Origin: Ornithobacterium rhinotracheale DSM 15997
GTDB lineage: Bacteria; Bacteroidota; Bacteroidia; Flavobacteriales; Weeksellaceae
DNA: 64,000 nucleotides
NCBI RefSeq assembly: GCF_000265465.1
Contig: NC_018016.1
Span: 439,501 to 503,500, forward strand
Direction: 5' to 3'
The notes under the pieces are model-generated. The model was given only the letters and a program-made list of their open reading frames with translations, was not told the DNA's origin and did not search any database. How positions within the stretch are numbered: position 1 is the first letter of the stretch; each line of letters begins with the position of its first letter. Shown piece by piece: positions 23,984 through 35,864 of this stretch. The position numbers and the translations under genes were made by a program.

Positions 23984-24469
23984 ATGATTTCTGAATATTT
24001 TACAACATTTCCTCCCGAAGCTCGTTTATGGATTTTTATGGGAGAGCGAAGTTTTTCTCCAGAAGAAGAAAAATTTATTGATGAAAAGCTAAATAATTTC
24101 TTACCCGAGTGGAATGCTCATGGCAAAGAAATGAAAGCTGAGTTTAAAATTCTTTACCACCAGTTTATTGTTTTGGTGGCTGATGAATCGTTCACAGTGG
24201 CCAGTGGCTGCTCCATTGATTCGCTCACTAGAGTTTTCAAGTCCCTAGAACAAGACTTAAATCTAAAACTTACCAACCGAATGCTGATTCCTTTTAAAGC
24301 TGATGACAAAATTGAAACTTTAACTTTGAAGGCTTTTAGCCAAGCGGTGAAAAATAAGGAAATTTCGAGCGAAACAATTGTTTTTGACAATAGTGTTGCA
24401 AATTTGCAAGATTTCCGACAGAAATGGGAATTACCTCTAGCGCAAAGCTGGGCAAAGAAATTTTTATAA
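23984..24469 (+). CDS. Conserved flavobacterial protein, unknown function
   Basis: 161 residues from ATG 23984 (MISEYFTTFPPEARLWIFMG); a longer frame overlapping the previous gene is less likely. It is soluble, with one recognisable patch GERSFSPEEEKFIDEKLNNFL and a conserved-looking VASGCSIDSLTRVFKSLEQ. Relatives are often labelled ABC transporter ATPase, but no Walker A or signature motif is present, so that label is not supported. It is coupled to the CCG-domain gene. Confidence 0.65.
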   Translation: MISEYFTTFPPEARLWIFMGERSFSPEEEKFIDEKLNNFLPEWNAHGKEMKAEFKILYHQFIVLVADESFTVASGCSIDSLTRVFKSLEQDLNLKLTNRMLIPFKADDKIETLTLKAFSQAVKNKEISSETIVFDNSVANLQDFRQKWELPLAQSWAKKFL

Positions 24470-24491
24470 AACAAAAAACTCTTAGAAATAG

Positions 24492-24520
24492 AAAAAGCCG
24501 CATCGTGATGCGGCTTTTTT
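24492..24520. terminator. Bidirectional terminator between the small gene and gltA
   Basis: AAAAAGCCGCAT-CGTG-ATGCGGCTTTTTT: a GC-rich stem flanked by A and T runs, so it can stop transcription from both converging sides. It lies 23 bases past the plus-strand stop and 26 bases past the gltA stop. Confidence 0.85.
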
Positions 24521-24545
24521 GTCTAAATTCAAATTAATTCAAAAA

Positions 24546-25829
24546 TTATCTTTCGTCTAAACTAACATAATCTCTTGTAGTAGCTCCTGTGTAAACTTGT
24601 CTTGGTCTACCAATTGGTTGGTGCGTTTCTCTCATTTCTTTCCATTGAGAAATCCAACCTGGCAAACGACCTACCGCAAACATTGCAGTGAACATTTCTT
24701 TTGGAATTCCAAGTGCTTGGTAAATAATTCCTGAATAGAAATCCACATTTGGATATAATTTTCTTTCGATAAAGTATTCGTCGTTTAACGCAACTTCCTC
24801 CAAACCTTTAGCAATATTCAAAATTTCATCGTGAATTCCTAATTGCTCCAATACATCATCTGCTGCTTTTTTGATGATTTTGGCACGCGGATCCATGTTT
24901 TTGTACACTCTATGTCCGAATCCCATTAATCTAAACTCATCATCTTTATCTTTAGCTTTGTCTACCCATTTGTGCAATCCACCTCCATCGGCTTTAATGG
25001 TTTCAAGCATTTCGATTACTGCTTGGTTTGCACCACCATGGCGAGGCCCCCAAAGTGCACTAATTCCCGCTGAAACCGATGAGAATAATCCTGCGTGAGA
25101 AGAACCTACCAATCTTACGGTTGAAGTAGAACAGTTCTGCTCATGATCTGCATGGATAATTAATAACTTATCTAATGCATCGATGATGACATCGTTTAAT
25201 TCAAAGGCTTCTCCTTTTTTCTTAAACATCATCTTATAGAAGTTTGCCACATAACCTAGGTCTAAATCTGGTTCGTTAAGCTCTAGACCTTTAGTTAAAC
25301 GATAAGTCCAAGAAGCCAAAATCGGCATTTTTGCCAACAATCTTGTTGCTGCGTGGAACATATCTGCAGAGTGAGTAACATCTACAACTCTCGGATTGAA
25401 CGCCGTAAGCGAGCCCGTTAGAGATGACAAAACTCCCATTGGGTGTGCTGTACTTGGGAAACCTTCAAGAATTTTTCTTACACGATCGTTTACAAAGTTG
25501 TATTGATTTAATGAAGTTTTAAAACGAGTAAGCTCTTCTCTATTTGGCAACTCTCCGTAAAGTAACAAATACATCACCTCTACAAAAGTAGATTTTTCGG
25601 CTAATTGCTCGATAGGATATCCTCTGTACAATAGTTTACCTTCTTCACCATCTAGATAAGTAATTTTGCTAATGGTAGCTCCGGTATTTTTATATCCTGG
25701 GTCTAGTGTAATTAAACCCGAGTCGTTTCTTAAAGAAGAAATATCTATGCCTTTATCTCCCATAGTGCCCTCTATAATAGGGTATTCATATTCCTTCCCT
25801 TGATAAATAATTTTTACTGTTTCTGACAT
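24546..25829 (-). CDS. gltA: Citrate synthase
   Basis: 427 residues, type II length. The active-site histidines lie in RLVGSSHAGLFSS and in GFGHRVYKNMDPRA, and the second of these also contains the nearby catalytic-region residues; GPRHGGANQA is the binding loop. The N-terminal small beta domain (KIIYQGKEYEYPIIEGTMG) typical of Gram-negative hexameric enzymes is present, so NADH sensitivity is possible. It condenses oxaloacetate and acetyl-CoA at the entry to the TCA cycle. Transcribed alone, ending at a bidirectional terminator. Confidence 0.96.
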   Translation of the reverse strand: MSETVKIIYQGKEYEYPIIEGTMGDKGIDISSLRNDSGLITLDPGYKNTGATISKITYLDGEEGKLLYRGYPIEQLAEKSTFVEVMYLLLYGELPNREELTRFKTSLNQYNFVNDRVRKILEGFPSTAHPMGVLSSLTGSLTAFNPRVVDVTHSADMFHAATRLLAKMPILASWTYRLTKGLELNEPDLDLGYVANFYKMMFKKKGEAFELNDVIIDALDKLLIIHADHEQNCSTSTVRLVGSSHAGLFSSVSAGISALWGPRHGGANQAVIEMLETIKADGGGLHKWVDKAKDKDDEFRLMGFGHRVYKNMDPRAKIIKKAADDVLEQLGIHDEILNIAKGLEEVALNDEYFIERKLYPNVDFYSGIIYQALGIPKEMFTAMFAVGRLPGWISQWKEMRETHQPIGRPRQVYTGATTRDYVSLDER

Positions 25830-25946
25830 GTTTCTAGTGATTTGCCATAAATATATGATTTTATTCTTAAATAAGAAAATTTTATATTCCTATTTAAATC
25901 TAAAATAAATAAGAAATGTCATGTTTTGAAATTTGGAAATAAAAAA

Positions 25947-25972
25947 AACGCTAGAATAAATATTCTAGCGTT
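25947..25972 (-). terminator. Terminator after eno
   Basis: Perfect 12-bp stem AACGCTAGAATA/TATTCTAGCGTT with a very short loop. On the minus strand eight T follow. It lies 27 bases beyond the enolase stop codon, before the gltA upstream region. Confidence 0.8.
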
Positions 25973-25998
25973 AATAAGTATTATTAAATAATTATCAA

Positions 25999-27318
<1,320 letters not shown>

Positions 27319-27319
27319 T

Positions 27320-27327
27320 CAAATTTA
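27320..27327 (-). promoter_or_regulatory. Candidate -7 box of eno
   Basis: Minus-strand TAAATTTG matches TAnnTTTG and is 25 bases upstream of the enolase start. A TTG at the -33 position was not found, so confidence is limited. Confidence 0.45.
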
Positions 27328-27372
27328 CGAAAACCTAAGAAATAAAAAAATGATTTTTATTTGAAATAAAAA

Positions 27373-27399
27373 AGTGGATACTAAAACATAGTATCCACT
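27373..27399 (-). terminator. Terminator after rplQ, end of the ribosomal super-operon
   Basis: Ten-pair stem AGTGGATACT/AGTATCCACT with a seven-base loop, followed on the minus strand by a run of T. It lies 26 bases after the rplQ stop. Confidence 0.8.
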
Positions 27400-27424
27400 C
27401 AATTCAATTTTATAGCTTAACTGA

Positions 27425-27892
27425 TTATTCTTCTGAAGAATCTGCTTTTTTCTCAGCTTTTGGTGCTTGAGAAGCAGTGCTAGAAGATTTTCTACTTCTT
27501 CTAGTTTTCTTTTTAGCAGAGATATCGTATAACTCGTTGTAATCAACTAATTCGATCAATGCGATATCTGCAGCATCTCCTTGTCTGAATCCTAATTTGA
27601 TGATTCTTGTATAACCACCTGGTCTTTCAGCAATTTTAGGTCCAATGCTTCTAAAAAGTTCTGAAACAGCCTCTTTATCTTGAAGATATTTGAAAGCAGT
27701 TCTTCTTGAAGTTGTTGTATCTTCTTTTGATTTAGTTAAGATTGGCTCTATATATCTTTGTAAAGCTTTAGCTTTAGCAGTGGTAGTTTTAATTCTTTTG
27801 TGTGTGATTAAAGCTACCCCTAAGTTCGCTAATAAAGCTCTACGGTGACCAGCTTGTCTACCTAAATGATTTATTTTTTTTCCGTGTCTCAT
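27425..27892 (-). CDS. rplQ: Ribosomal protein L17
   Basis: 155 residues. The conserved N-terminal part [20 protein letters not shown] is followed by the [10 protein letters not shown]-type core (here [17 protein letters not shown]). The C-terminal 40 residues form a Lys/Ser/Ala-rich tail not present in E. coli L17 but usual in this phylum. It binds 23S rRNA near the exit tunnel. It is the last gene of the super-operon, 6 bases after rpoA. Confidence 0.96.
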   Translation of the reverse strand: MRHGKKINHLGRQAGHRRALLANLGVALITHKRIKTTTAKAKALQRYIEPILTKSKEDTTTSRRTAFKYLQDKEAVSELFRSIGPKIAERPGGYTRIIKLGFRQGDAADIALIELVDYNELYDISAKKKTRRSRKSSSTASQAPKAEKKADSSEE

Positions 27893-27898
27893 GATTAC

Positions 27899-28891
27899 TT
27901 ATTCTACGTCTAATTTGTATTTACTAATATCCATTCCGAAAGTTAGTTCCTTTCTGGCTACTAAGTCCTCCAACTCTGTGAGGGATTTCTTTCCGAAATT
28001 TCTAAATTTCATTAAATCTGCTTTTGTATATGATACTAATTCTCCAAGTGTATCAACCTCTGCAGCCTTCAAACAATTTAATGCTCTAACTGATAGGTCT
28101 AGATCCACTAAATTAGTTTTCAATAACTGTCTCATATGCAATGCCTCTTCATCGTAAGCCTCGTTTGAAGCAACTTCTTCAGCCTCTAAAGTAATTCTCT
28201 CATCTGAGAACAACATAAAGTGGTGAATTAAGATTTTAGCAGCTTCAGTGAGTGCTAATTGTGGATGAATTGAACCATCAGTATCAATATCTAAAACTAA
28301 TTTTTCGTAATCAGTTTTTTGCTCAACACGATAGTTTTCAATTGCGTATTTAACATTTTTGATTGGGGTGTAGATAGAATCAATCGCGATTGTCCCTACT
28401 GGAGCATTTGGTTGAGCGTTTTCCTCTGCAGGTACATACCCTCTTCCTTTTTCGATAGTAAGAGTTATGTTTAACTCAACTGATTTTTCCATATTACAAA
28501 GCACCAACTCTGGATTTAACACTTGGAATCCAGAAATGAATTTACCAAGATCTCCAGCTGTTAATTGACTTTTATTTGAAATATGTGCAGTTACAGTTTC
28601 GCTTTCAGATTCCTCTATTTGTCTTTTGAATCTTACTTTCTTAAGATTTAAGATAATCTCAGTAACATCTTCTACGACACCTTCGATTGTAGAAAATTCG
28701 TGTTCTACACCTTCTATTTTAACAGATGTAAATGCAAAACCTTCTAAAGAATTGATAAGCACTCTTCTAAGTGCGTTACCAATCGTAAGTCCATACCCCG
28801 GTTCCAAGGGTCTAAATTCGAATTGACCTTTGAAATCATTAGCTTGAACTAAAACTACTTTATCAGGCTTTATAAAATTTAAGATAGCCAT
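27899..28891 (-). CDS. rpoA: RNA polymerase alpha subunit
   Basis: 330 residues. The N-terminal dimerisation domain includes [20 protein letters not shown] and the C-terminal domain ends with the two HhH motifs ([38 protein letters not shown]) that contact UP elements and activators. It lies between rpsD and rplQ as in most bacteria, so polymerase and ribosome synthesis are linked. Confidence 0.98.
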   Translation of the reverse strand: MAILNFIKPDKVVLVQANDFKGQFEFRPLEPGYGLTIGNALRRVLINSLEGFAFTSVKIEGVEHEFSTIEGVVEDVTEIILNLKKVRFKRQIEESESETVTAHISNKSQLTAGDLGKFISGFQVLNPELVLCNMEKSVELNITLTIEKGRGYVPAEENAQPNAPVGTIAIDSIYTPIKNVKYAIENYRVEQKTDYEKLVLDIDTDGSIHPQLALTEAAKILIHHFMLFSDERITLEAEEVASNEAYDEEALHMRQLLKTNLVDLDLSVRALNCLKAAEVDTLGELVSYTKADLMKFRNFGKKSLTELEDLVARKELTFGMDISKYKLDVE

Positions 28892-28916
28892 AAATTGAAT
28901 GAATAAATTTGAAAAA

Positions 28917-29519
28917 TTATTTAGAGTAAAGCTCTACGATTAATTGTTCCTTGATATCTTCTGGAATTTGAATTCTCTCAGGAACTACATGGAAAGTTCC
29001 AGATTTAGTATCAGGATTCCAATTTAACCATTCATAATCATTTCTATTTTGTAGAGACTCTTCAATAACGCTTAGAGATTTTGATTTTTCTCTTACACCT
29101 ACTACATCACCAGGTCTTAATTGATAAGAAGGGATATTTACAACTTCACCATTTACAGTGATATGTTTATGAGTTACAAGCTGTCTTGCACCTGCTCTTG
29201 TAGGAGCGATACCAAAACGGTAAACCACATTGTCTAATCTCGACTCACATAATTGTAAAAGCACCTCACCAGTAATACCTTTAGATCTAGCAGCAGCTTT
29301 AAACATATTAGAGAATTGTTTTTCTAAAATACCATAAGTATATTTAGCTTTTTGTTTCTCAGCAAGCTGAATTGCGTATTCAGATCTTTTACCTCTTCTT
29401 CTATTTGGACCATGTTGTCCTGGAGGGTATTTTCTTTTTTCGAATGATTTATCATCACCAAAAATTGGCTGACCAAATTTTCTAGCGATTTTTGTTCTAG
29501 GTCCTGTATATCTTGCCAT
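28917..29519 (-). CDS. rpsD: Ribosomal protein S4
   Basis: 200 residues. The S4 RNA-binding domain is visible at [20 protein letters not shown] and [19 protein letters not shown]. The N-terminal part lacks the four-cysteine zinc cluster found in some homologues, so this is the C-minus form. It is a primary 16S rRNA binder in 30S assembly, and in other bacteria an autoregulator of the alpha operon. It precedes rpoA. Confidence 0.97.
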   Translation of the reverse strand: MARYTGPRTKIARKFGQPIFGDDKSFEKRKYPPGQHGPNRRRGKRSEYAIQLAEKQKAKYTYGILEKQFSNMFKAAARSKGITGEVLLQLCESRLDNVVYRFGIAPTRAGARQLVTHKHITVNGEVVNIPSYQLRPGDVVGVREKSKSLSVIEESLQNRNDYEWLNWNPDTKSGTFHVVPERIQIPEDIKEQLIVELYSK

Positions 29520-29538
29520 TTGCTCTTATTCTTTTTTA

Positions 29539-29946
29539 TTAAACTCTTCTTCTTTTTGGAGGTCTACATCCGTTGTGTGGAAGTGGGGTTACATCAATGA
29601 TTTCGCTCACTTCTATACCTGCATTGTGAATAGAGCGAATTGCTGATTCTCTACCTGATCCAGGTCCTTTCACATACACTTTAACTCTTCTAAGACCTGC
29701 CTCGTATGCTACTTGTGCGCAATCTTCTGCAGCTACTTGAGCAGCGTAAGGAGTGTTTTTCTTAGAACCTCTAAATCCCATTTTACCAGCAGATGACCAT
29801 GAGATTACTTCACCATTTTTATTAGTAAGGGAAACAATAACGTTGTTGAAAGTAGCTTTAATATGAGCTTGGCCTGTTGCCTCAACTTTTACATTACGTT
29901 TTTTAGCTTTAGCTTTACCTTTAGTATTTTGTTGTTTCTTTGCCAT
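29539..29946 (-). CDS. rpsK: Ribosomal protein S11
   Basis: 135 residues with a lysine-rich N terminus, then the family motif [20 protein letters not shown] and the basic C terminus [15 protein letters not shown]. It forms part of the 30S platform near the mRNA exit and the E site. It lies 14 bases after rpsM and 19 before rpsD. Confidence 0.97.
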   Translation of the reverse strand: MAKKQQNTKGKAKAKKRNVKVEATGQAHIKATFNNVIVSLTNKNGEVISWSSAGKMGFRGSKKNTPYAAQVAAEDCAQVAYEAGLRRVKVYVKGPGSGRESAIRSIHNAGIEVSEIIDVTPLPHNGCRPPKRRRV

Positions 29947-29960
29947 AGTCGTTCTACTTA

Positions 29961-30338
29961 TTATTTAGTCGCTTTTTTCTTGTTAGCAACAGTTTTTCTC
30001 TTACCTTTACGTGTACGTGAGTTATTTTTAGTTCTTTGTCCTCTCAAAGGCAATCCAAGTCTGTGTCTAATACCTCTTTGGCTACCTATGTCCATCAAAC
30101 GCTTGATGTTCATTTGAGTTTCTGATCTCAATTCACCTTCTACTTTGAAGTTTTCAGAAAGTGCTTTACGAATGGCGTTGATTTCATCATCATTCCAATC
30201 GTTTACTTTTTTGTTTTCATCTACACCTGCAATTGCTAGGATTTTTTGAGATGAACTTTTTCCTATACCATAGATGTAAGTTAAACCTATTACACCTCTT
30301 TTGTTCTTTGGTAAATCAATTCCTGCTATACGTGCCAT
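29961..30338 (-). CDS. rpsM: Ribosomal protein S13
   Basis: 125 residues starting [20 protein letters not shown], then the H2TH-type region and the [19 protein letters not shown] element that contacts the 30S head and P-site tRNA. The tail is rich in lysine. It follows rpmJ by 9 bases, the usual infA-rpmJ-rpsM-rpsK-rpsD-rpoA-rplQ order. Confidence 0.97.
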   Translation of the reverse strand: MARIAGIDLPKNKRGVIGLTYIYGIGKSSSQKILAIAGVDENKKVNDWNDDEINAIRKALSENFKVEGELRSETQMNIKRLMDIGSQRGIRHRLGLPLRGQRTKNNSRTRKGKRKTVANKKKATK

Positions 30339-30347
30339 AATATAAAA

Positions 30348-30464
30348 TTAACCTTGTCTTTGTTTAAATTTAGGGTTTTTCTTATTGATCACATATAAGC
30401 GACCTTTTCTGCGAACGATTTTACATTCCGAACTTCTTTTCTTGATAGATGCTCTTACTTTCAT
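30348..30464 (-). CDS. rpmJ: Ribosomal protein L36, zinc-free type
   Basis: 38 residues, start [17 protein letters not shown] and end [11 protein letters not shown]. Of the four usual zinc ligands (C11, C14, C27, H33) only C14 remains; the others are S, N and F. This is therefore a C-minus L36 that should not bind zinc. It binds 23S rRNA near the L11/L7-L12 stalk base. It lies 59 bases after infA. Confidence 0.93.
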   Translation of the reverse strand: MKVRASIKKRSSECKIVRRKGRLYVINKKNPKFKQRQG

Positions 30465-30523
30465 TTTCTTTATTTTAATATGCTCCAATCTCCAATTATG
30501 GAAACCTTCTAAAATTATTATAA

Positions 30524-30739
30524 TTAATATCTATATGTTATTCTTGCTTTAGACAGATCGTATGGAGACATTTCCAATTTCACTTTATCACCTGGTAACA
30601 ATTTGATATAATGCATACGCATTTTCCCAGAGATATGAGCCGTAACAATGTGGTTGTTTTCTAACTCAACTCTAAACATTGCATTTGACAATGCTTCAAT
30701 AATCGTTCCGTCTTGTTCAATATGTTTTTGCTTAGCCAT
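30524..30739 (-). CDS. infA: Translation initiation factor IF-1
   Basis: 71 residues, a single S1-type OB fold: [20 protein letters not shown] then [19 protein letters not shown] and the usual end SKARITYRY. It occupies the ribosomal A site during initiation. It lies 10 bases after secY. Confidence 0.97.
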   Translation of the reverse strand: MAKQKHIEQDGTIIEALSNAMFRVELENNHIVTAHISGKMRMHYIKLLPGDKVKLEMSPYDLSKARITYRY

Positions 30740-30749
30740 TGTAATGATA

Positions 30750-32117
30750 TTATGATTTTCTCGAAACTCTATCTGTTTGCATCATTCCATCATAATGGTG
30801 ATTCAACAAATATGTATTGATTTGTTGAGCAGTATCTAAAATTACCCCAACCATAATGATAAGTGATGTTCCTCCAAAGAAATAAGAAAAGGCAGTACCT
30901 ACTCCCAACTGATGAACAATTGCTGGAAAAATTGCAGCAATAGCCAATAATATTGAACCAGGTAATGTGATCTTAGACAAAATATCATCTAAGAAATCTG
31001 CGGTATCTTTACCAGGCTTAACTCTAGGAATAATACCTTCATTTCTTCTTAAATCTTCAGCCATTTGATTTACTGGAATAGTAACCGCGGTATAAAAGAA
31101 TGTAAACAGAACTATCAATATACCAAAAACGACACAATACCAAAAACTGAATGGATCAGACATACTTTGGAAGAAACTAGGCATATTACCTTCCTTATAA
31201 ACAGCTCTCGCTAATAAACCAGGCAAAAACATGATAGCTTGTGCAAAGATAATTGGCATAACCCCTGCAGCATTAACTTTTAAAGGTATATATTGTCTTA
31301 CCGTGTTGGTAAAAGTTTTCATATAGTTACTTCTTCCACCTTGTGCTCTACCTACATACTGCACAGGAACCTGACGCACCCCTTTGACTAACAACACGCA
31401 GTACATAGTAACCGCCAAGAATCCCAATATTGTGAATAACATAAAGATCCCTGATTGTTGAGACAATTCTGCGAAAAACGCAGATGGTAAATTCGCCATA
31501 ATACCCACCATAATAATGAGTGAAATACCATTACCAATTCCCTTATCTGTAATTTTCTCACCAAGCCACATAATAAATATTGTACCTGTAATGAGAATCA
31601 CAATTGAAGGCAGCCAAAACCAAAAACTTGTAGGTGAAACAACATATGCAGGAGCAATTGCTGGATCACCATAAGGTAAGAAGAAATTAGTTACAGAAGT
31701 AAGATACGCAGGAGCCTGAACCAAACAAATCGCAATTGTTAGCCAACGCGTAATTTGTGTGATTTTTTTACGACCACTTTCACCTTCTTTCTGTAACTTC
31801 TGTAAATAAGGAACTGCCATTCCCATCAATTGGACAACAATACTTGCCGAGATGTATGGCATCACTCCTAGTGCTAAAATCGATGCACGGCTAAAACCGC
31901 CCCCTGTAAATGCATTCAATAAACTCAAAAGTCCATTTTCATTATCTGCACCTCTTGCATTTAAGACATCGGTATTAATATTACTTAAATCTATACCAGG
32001 TAAAGGAATATATGAACCAAATCTATATACAAGCAATAAGCTTAATGTAATAATAAGCTTATTTCTTAATTCCTCAATACTCCAAATATTCTTAATGGTC
32101 TGTATGAAACCTTTCAT
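30750..32117 (-). CDS. secY: Protein translocase subunit SecY
   Basis: 455 residues with ten membrane helices. Family signatures are [18 protein letters not shown] near the start and QTDRVSRKS at the end, and the plug region follows helix 1. It forms the inner-membrane protein-conducting channel with SecE and SecG. The place between rplO and infA is the classical spc-operon position. Confidence 0.98.
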   Translation of the reverse strand: MKGFIQTIKNIWSIEELRNKLIITLSLLLVYRFGSYIPLPGIDLSNINTDVLNARGADNENGLLSLLNAFTGGGFSRASILALGVMPYISASIVVQLMGMAVPYLQKLQKEGESGRKKITQITRWLTIAICLVQAPAYLTSVTNFFLPYGDPAIAPAYVVSPTSFWFWLPSIVILITGTIFIMWLGEKITDKGIGNGISLIIMVGIMANLPSAFFAELSQQSGIFMLFTILGFLAVTMYCVLLVKGVRQVPVQYVGRAQGGRSNYMKTFTNTVRQYIPLKVNAAGVMPIIFAQAIMFLPGLLARAVYKEGNMPSFFQSMSDPFSFWYCVVFGILIVLFTFFYTAVTIPVNQMAEDLRRNEGIIPRVKPGKDTADFLDDILSKITLPGSILLAIAAIFPAIVHQLGVGTAFSYFFGGTSLIIMVGVILDTAQQINTYLLNHHYDGMMQTDRVSRKS

Positions 32118-32134
32118 CGATTTTCTTTAATTTC

Positions 32135-32587
32135 TTATTTAACTTCTACCGCTGATCCTCCAGCTTTCTCAATAGCTTCTTTTGCTGAAGCTGTGAATTT
32201 ATTTGCTTCTATTTTCACAGCAGATCTAAGCTCACCTCTACCTAAGATTTTAATCAAATCTCTTTTAGAAGCCAACCCAAAGGCTACAAAGGTATCTTTA
32301 TTTATTGTATCTGACAAATTATTTTCATCAATTAACAACTGAATGCTGTCTAAATTGATTCCACGGTAAGATACTCTATTGATATTGGTGAATCCAAATT
32401 TAGGTACTCGTCTTTGTAAAGGCATTTGTCCTCCTTCAAATCCAATTTTTCTTGAATATCCTGAACGAGACTTAGCTCCTTTATGTCCTCTACCTGCAGT
32501 CAATCCGTTTCCAGATCCTTCACCTCTACCTTTTCTATATTTATTTTTAGTAGAACCTGCAGCTGGTCTTAAGTTATTTAATTTCAT
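32135..32587 (-). CDS. rplO: Ribosomal protein L15
   Basis: 150 residues. Gly/Arg-rich N-terminal extension ([20 protein letters not shown]) penetrates 23S rRNA; the C-terminal globular domain includes the family element [21 protein letters not shown] (here [20 protein letters not shown]). It lies 17 bases before secY. Confidence 0.97.
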   Translation of the reverse strand: MKLNNLRPAAGSTKNKYRKGRGEGSGNGLTAGRGHKGAKSRSGYSRKIGFEGGQMPLQRRVPKFGFTNINRVSYRGINLDSIQLLIDENNLSDTINKDTFVAFGLASKRDLIKILGRGELRSAVKIEANKFTASAKEAIEKAGGSAVEVK

Positions 32588-32614
32588 AATGAATAAAATA
32601 CTATTTTAAATGGT

Positions 32615-32794
32615 TTACGCTTTTTCAACGGTTACCATGTGTTCAACTTTTTTAATCATCCCACGAATTACTGGGTTGTCATCGTGCTCAACAGTTTGTT
32701 GCAATTTTTTAAGCCCTAAAGCCAAAAGAGTTGCTTTTTGTCTTTTAGATCTGTTGATTGCGCTTCTTACCTGAGTTACTTTTATTTTAGCCAT
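32615..32794 (-). CDS. rpmD: Ribosomal protein L30
   Basis: 59 residues, [20 protein letters not shown] through [20 protein letters not shown], with the usual compact beta-alpha-beta fold and the RGMIKKV(E/R)H(M/L)V ending. It binds 23S rRNA of the large subunit. It sits between rpsE and rplO in normal spc order. Confidence 0.95.
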   Translation of the reverse strand: MAKIKVTQVRSAINRSKRQKATLLALGLKKLQQTVEHDDNPVIRGMIKKVEHMVTVEKA

Positions 32795-32803
32795 TACTTA
32801 TTA

Positions 32804-33325
32804 TTAACCGTTATAAACTTTACTTACAGGAATACCTCTTAATCTAGAAATCTCGTTTGCACTTCTTAAACTCAATAAAGCTTTCATAGTTGCTTTCACA
32901 ACATTGTGTGGGTTTGATGATCCCTTTGATTTAGAAAGTACATCGTGAATTCCTACAGACTCAAGAACAGCACGCACAGCACCACCAGCAATAAGCCCAG
33001 TACCGTTTGAAGCAGGTCTAATAAAGATTTGAGCTCCACCGTATCTTGTTTCTTGTTCGTGAGGAATTGTATGACCATCTAGGGGTATTCTCACTAAATT
33101 TTTCTTAGCATCTTCAACAGCTTTTTGGATAGCACTAGCTACATCTTTAGATTTTCCTAAACCGTAACCTACTACACCATTCTCGTCTCCTACTACCACG
33201 ATAGCAGAAAAACCAAATGCACGACCACCCTTTGTTACCTTAGTAACACGCTGAATGCCTACTAATCTATCTTTTAATTCTAAACCTCCCGGTTTAACTT
33301 TTTCAATATTTTTAAAACCTAACAT
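32804..33325 (-). CDS. rpsE: Ribosomal protein S5
   Basis: 173 residues. The double-stranded-RNA-binding-like domain is at [20 protein letters not shown], followed by the loop [20 protein letters not shown] known for fidelity mutations. The C-terminal domain has [20 protein letters not shown]. It sits at the mRNA entry side of the 30S. It follows rplR by 9 bases. Confidence 0.97.
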   Translation of the reverse strand: MLGFKNIEKVKPGGLELKDRLVGIQRVTKVTKGGRAFGFSAIVVVGDENGVVGYGLGKSKDVASAIQKAVEDAKKNLVRIPLDGHTIPHEQETRYGGAQIFIRPASNGTGLIAGGAVRAVLESVGIHDVLSKSKGSSNPHNVVKATMKALLSLRSANEISRLRGIPVSKVYNG

Positions 33326-33334
33326 AATCTTAAT

Positions 33335-33688
33335 TTAGAAATTTAAACCTCCTTCTCTAGCTCCGTCTGCCAAAGCTTTGATTCTACCATGATATAAAAA
33401 TCCATTACGGTCGAAAACTACTGTTTCGATACCTGCTGCTAAAGCAAGCTCCGCTACTCTTTTACCTACCAATGTAGAAACTTCTGTTTTAGTTCCCTCA
33501 CTAGCAACTGATTTATCTCTAGAAGAACTAGATACTAAAGTAACACCTTTTGTATCGTCTATAATCTGAGCATAAATTTCTTTATTAGATCTATAAACAG
33601 ACAATCTAGGTTTTTCAGCAGTACCAAAAATATTTTTGCGTACTCTTCTTTTTATTTTTAATCTTTTTTGAGTTTTATTAAGTGCCAT
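33335..33688 (-). CDS. rplR: Ribosomal protein L18
   Basis: 117 residues from the second possible start ([19 protein letters not shown]); the frame has one more ATG two codons upstream. Family marks are [19 protein letters not shown] and [20 protein letters not shown]. It binds 5S rRNA with L5 in the central protuberance. Confidence 0.96.
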   Translation of the reverse strand: MALNKTQKRLKIKRRVRKNIFGTAEKPRLSVYRSNKEIYAQIIDDTKGVTLVSSSSRDKSVASEGTKTEVSTLVGKRVAELALAAGIETVVFDRNGFLYHGRIKALADGAREGGLNF

Positions 33689-33703
33689 AATCAATTTTTA
33701 ATT

Positions 33704-34249
33704 TTATGCAGACTTACCTGCTTTTCTACGGATTTCTTCTCCTACGAATTTAACACCTTTTCCTTTATATGGTTCTGGTTTTCTAAATCCTCTGATTTTA
33801 GCAGCAACCATTCCTAAAAGTTGTTTATCATAAGACGAAAGTTTTATAATTGGGTTTTTACCTTTTTCTGTAACAGTTTCTACTTTCACTTCTTCTGGAA
33901 GTTCAATAATAATATTGTGAGAGAAACCTAAAGATAAGTCAAGTTTTTGTCCTTGATTAGACGCTCTGTAACCTACCCCTACTAACTCTAATTCTTTGGT
34001 AAAACCTTTATCTAAACCTTCAACCATATTATTGATTAAAGCTCTATATAACCCATGAAGGGATTTATCTTCTTTTGAATCCGAAGGTCTTTCTACGGTT
34101 AAAACTCCATCTTCAATTTTGATATTGAAGCCCTCTTTTAATTCTTGTACTAACTCTGCTGATTTTCCTTTAACGGTAACTACATTGTTAGAAAAACTAA
34201 CTGTAATACCGCTCGGTACATCTATACTAGCAAAACCTATTCGTGACAT
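33704..34249 (-). CDS. rplF: Ribosomal protein L6
   Basis: 181 residues, two related alpha/beta domains. The start is MSRIGFASIDVPSGITVSF and the C-terminal signature is PEPYKGKGVKFVGEEIRRK, next to the sarcin-ricin loop. It lies between rpsH and rplR. Confidence 0.97.
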   Translation of the reverse strand: MSRIGFASIDVPSGITVSFSNNVVTVKGKSAELVQELKEGFNIKIEDGVLTVERPSDSKEDKSLHGLYRALINNMVEGLDKGFTKELELVGVGYRASNQGQKLDLSLGFSHNIIIELPEEVKVETVTEKGKNPIIKLSSYDKQLLGMVAAKIRGFRKPEPYKGKGVKFVGEEIRRKAGKSA

Positions 34250-34272
34250 TTTTAATCTTCTTTAATCAATTA

Positions 34273-34668
34273 TTAATATACATAACATAAAACTTCGCCA
34301 CCAACATTTTCTTGTCTGGCTTGTTTATCTGTCATCACTCCATGAGATGTAGATACAATTGCAATACCTAATCCGTTCAATACTCTAGGCAATTCTTTTG
34401 ATGAAGAGTATTTTCTTAAACCTGGTTTAGAAACTCTTACAATTTTTCTAATTGCAGGAACATTAGTCTTCTTATCGTATTTAAGAGCTATTTTAATAGT
34501 TCCTTGGTAGCCTTCATCTACAAATTTATAGTTCAAGATATAACCTTGATCAAATAAGATTTTAGTAATATCCTTTCTCATGTTAGATGCAGGTACTTCT
34601 ACCAATTTGTGTCCAGCCATCATCGCGTTTCTAATACGCGTTAAAAAATCTGATATTGGGTCTGTCAT
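34273..34668 (-). CDS. rpsH: Ribosomal protein S8
   Basis: 131 residues. Starts MTDPISDFLTRIRNAMMAGH and ends with the family motif GIAIVSTSHGVMTDKQARQE and GGEVLCYVY. It binds helix 21 of 16S rRNA, and in E. coli represses the spc operon. It lies after rpsN in spc order. Confidence 0.97.
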   Translation of the reverse strand: MTDPISDFLTRIRNAMMAGHKLVEVPASNMRKDITKILFDQGYILNYKFVDEGYQGTIKIALKYDKKTNVPAIRKIVRVSKPGLRKYSSSKELPRVLNGLGIAIVSTSHGVMTDKQARQENVGGEVLCYVY

Positions 34669-34691
34669 TATTTCTATTCTTTAATTTTAAA

Positions 34692-34961
34692 TTACCAACT
34701 CGCTTTTTTAACTCCTGGGATTAATCCTTTATTGGCTAATTCTCGGAACTGAACACGAGACAATCCAAACTGACGCATATACCCTTTTGGTCTACCAGTA
34801 AGTTTACATCTATTATGTAATCTTACAGGAGATGCATTTTTAGGCAATTTTTGTAATGCTTCATAATCGCCAGCTTCTTTCAAAGCTTTTCTTTTTTCAG
34901 CATATTTTTCTACCAGTTTTTCTCTTTTGCGCTCACGCGCTTTCATACTTTCTTTAGCCAT
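34692..34961 (-). CDS. rpsN: Ribosomal protein S14, long zinc-free type
   Basis: 89 residues, the long form without CxxC pairs. The conserved end is [20 protein letters not shown] then [20 protein letters not shown]. It is needed for 30S head assembly. It lies 2 bases after rplE. Confidence 0.96.
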   Translation of the reverse strand: MAKESMKARERKREKLVEKYAEKRKALKEAGDYEALQKLPKNASPVRLHNRCKLTGRPKGYMRQFGLSRVQFRELANKGLIPGVKKASW

Positions 34962-34963
34962 AA

Positions 34964-35527
34964 TTAATTATTCTTTTTAAAAGGTAATCCGAATTTTTCT
35001 AGCAAAGATTTAGCTTCTTTGTCTGTATTAGCAGTCGTTACAAATGTAATGTCCATACCTTGAATTTTTTTCACCTTATCAATATTGATTTCAGGGAAAA
35101 TAATTTGTTCGGTAATACCTAAGTTATAATTACCACGACCATCAAATCCATTTGGATTAATACCATTAAAGTCTCTCACTCGTGGTAAGGCTGTGGTGAT
35201 TAATCTATCTAAGAATTCGTACATTTTTTCGTCTCTAAGGGTTACTTTAACCCCGATTGGCATATCTTTTCTTAGTTTAAAAGAAGCGACATCTTTTTTA
35301 GACAAAGTTGCCACTGCTTTTTGACCAGTGATATTAGTGATTTCTTCAATTGAATATTCAATCACTTTTTTGTCAGAAACAGCGTCTCCTAATCCTTGGC
35401 TCACTACGATTTTCACCAATCTTGGAACTTGCATCACAGAAGAGTAACCAAACTCTTCTTTCATAGCCGCTACAATCTTATCCTTATATAATTTAGCAGG
35501 ACGTGGTATGTATTTTTCTGTACTCAT
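34964..35527 (-). CDS. rplE: Ribosomal protein L5
   Basis: 187 residues from [19 protein letters not shown]; a frame 11 codons longer would overlap rplX and is less likely. The 5S-rRNA-contact part reads [19 protein letters not shown] and the late conserved part [20 protein letters not shown]. It bridges 5S rRNA and P-site tRNA. It lies between rplX and rpsN. Confidence 0.96.
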   Translation of the reverse strand: MSTEKYIPRPAKLYKDKIVAAMKEEFGYSSVMQVPRLVKIVVSQGLGDAVSDKKVIEYSIEEITNITGQKAVATLSKKDVASFKLRKDMPIGVKVTLRDEKMYEFLDRLITTALPRVRDFNGINPNGFDGRGNYNLGITEQIIFPEINIDKVKKIQGMDITFVTTANTDKEAKSLLEKFGLPFKKNN

Positions 35528-35531
35528 TTGA

Positions 35532-35852
35532 TTATAATGTTTTTCCTGATTTCTTAGCAAATCGTACTTTTTTATCTCCTTCTATACGGAATCCAACTCT
35601 TGTAGGTTTTCCTGTCTCTGGATCAACGATTGCTAAATTAGAAATTTGAATAGGAGCTTCGGTTTCTAAAATTCCACCTTGTGGATTCTGTGCTGAAGGC
35701 TTAGTGTGTTTTTTGATTACATTTACACCTTGTACAATAGCTTTATTGTCTTTTGGTCTTACTTGTAATACTTCACCTTTTTTACCTTTATCACTTCCTG
35801 ATAAAACTACAACCTGGTCTCCCTTTTTTATTTTTAACTTTACCTGTGCCAT
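35532..35852 (-). CDS. rplX: Ribosomal protein L24
   Basis: 106 residues with a KOW motif near the start ([20 protein letters not shown]) and [20 protein letters not shown]. An assembly initiator of the 50S that lies at the tunnel exit. It is placed after rplN, 12 bases away. Confidence 0.96.
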   Translation of the reverse strand: MAQVKLKIKKGDQVVVLSGSDKGKKGEVLQVRPKDNKAIVQGVNVIKKHTKPSAQNPQGGILETEAPIQISNLAIVDPETGKPTRVGFRIEGDKKVRFAKKSGKTL

Positions 35853-35864
35853 GGTATACTAATT

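Noticed and set aside
23984-24469. ABC transporter ATPase
   Set aside because: This label is common for relatives, but no Walker A, signature or Walker B motif is visible.
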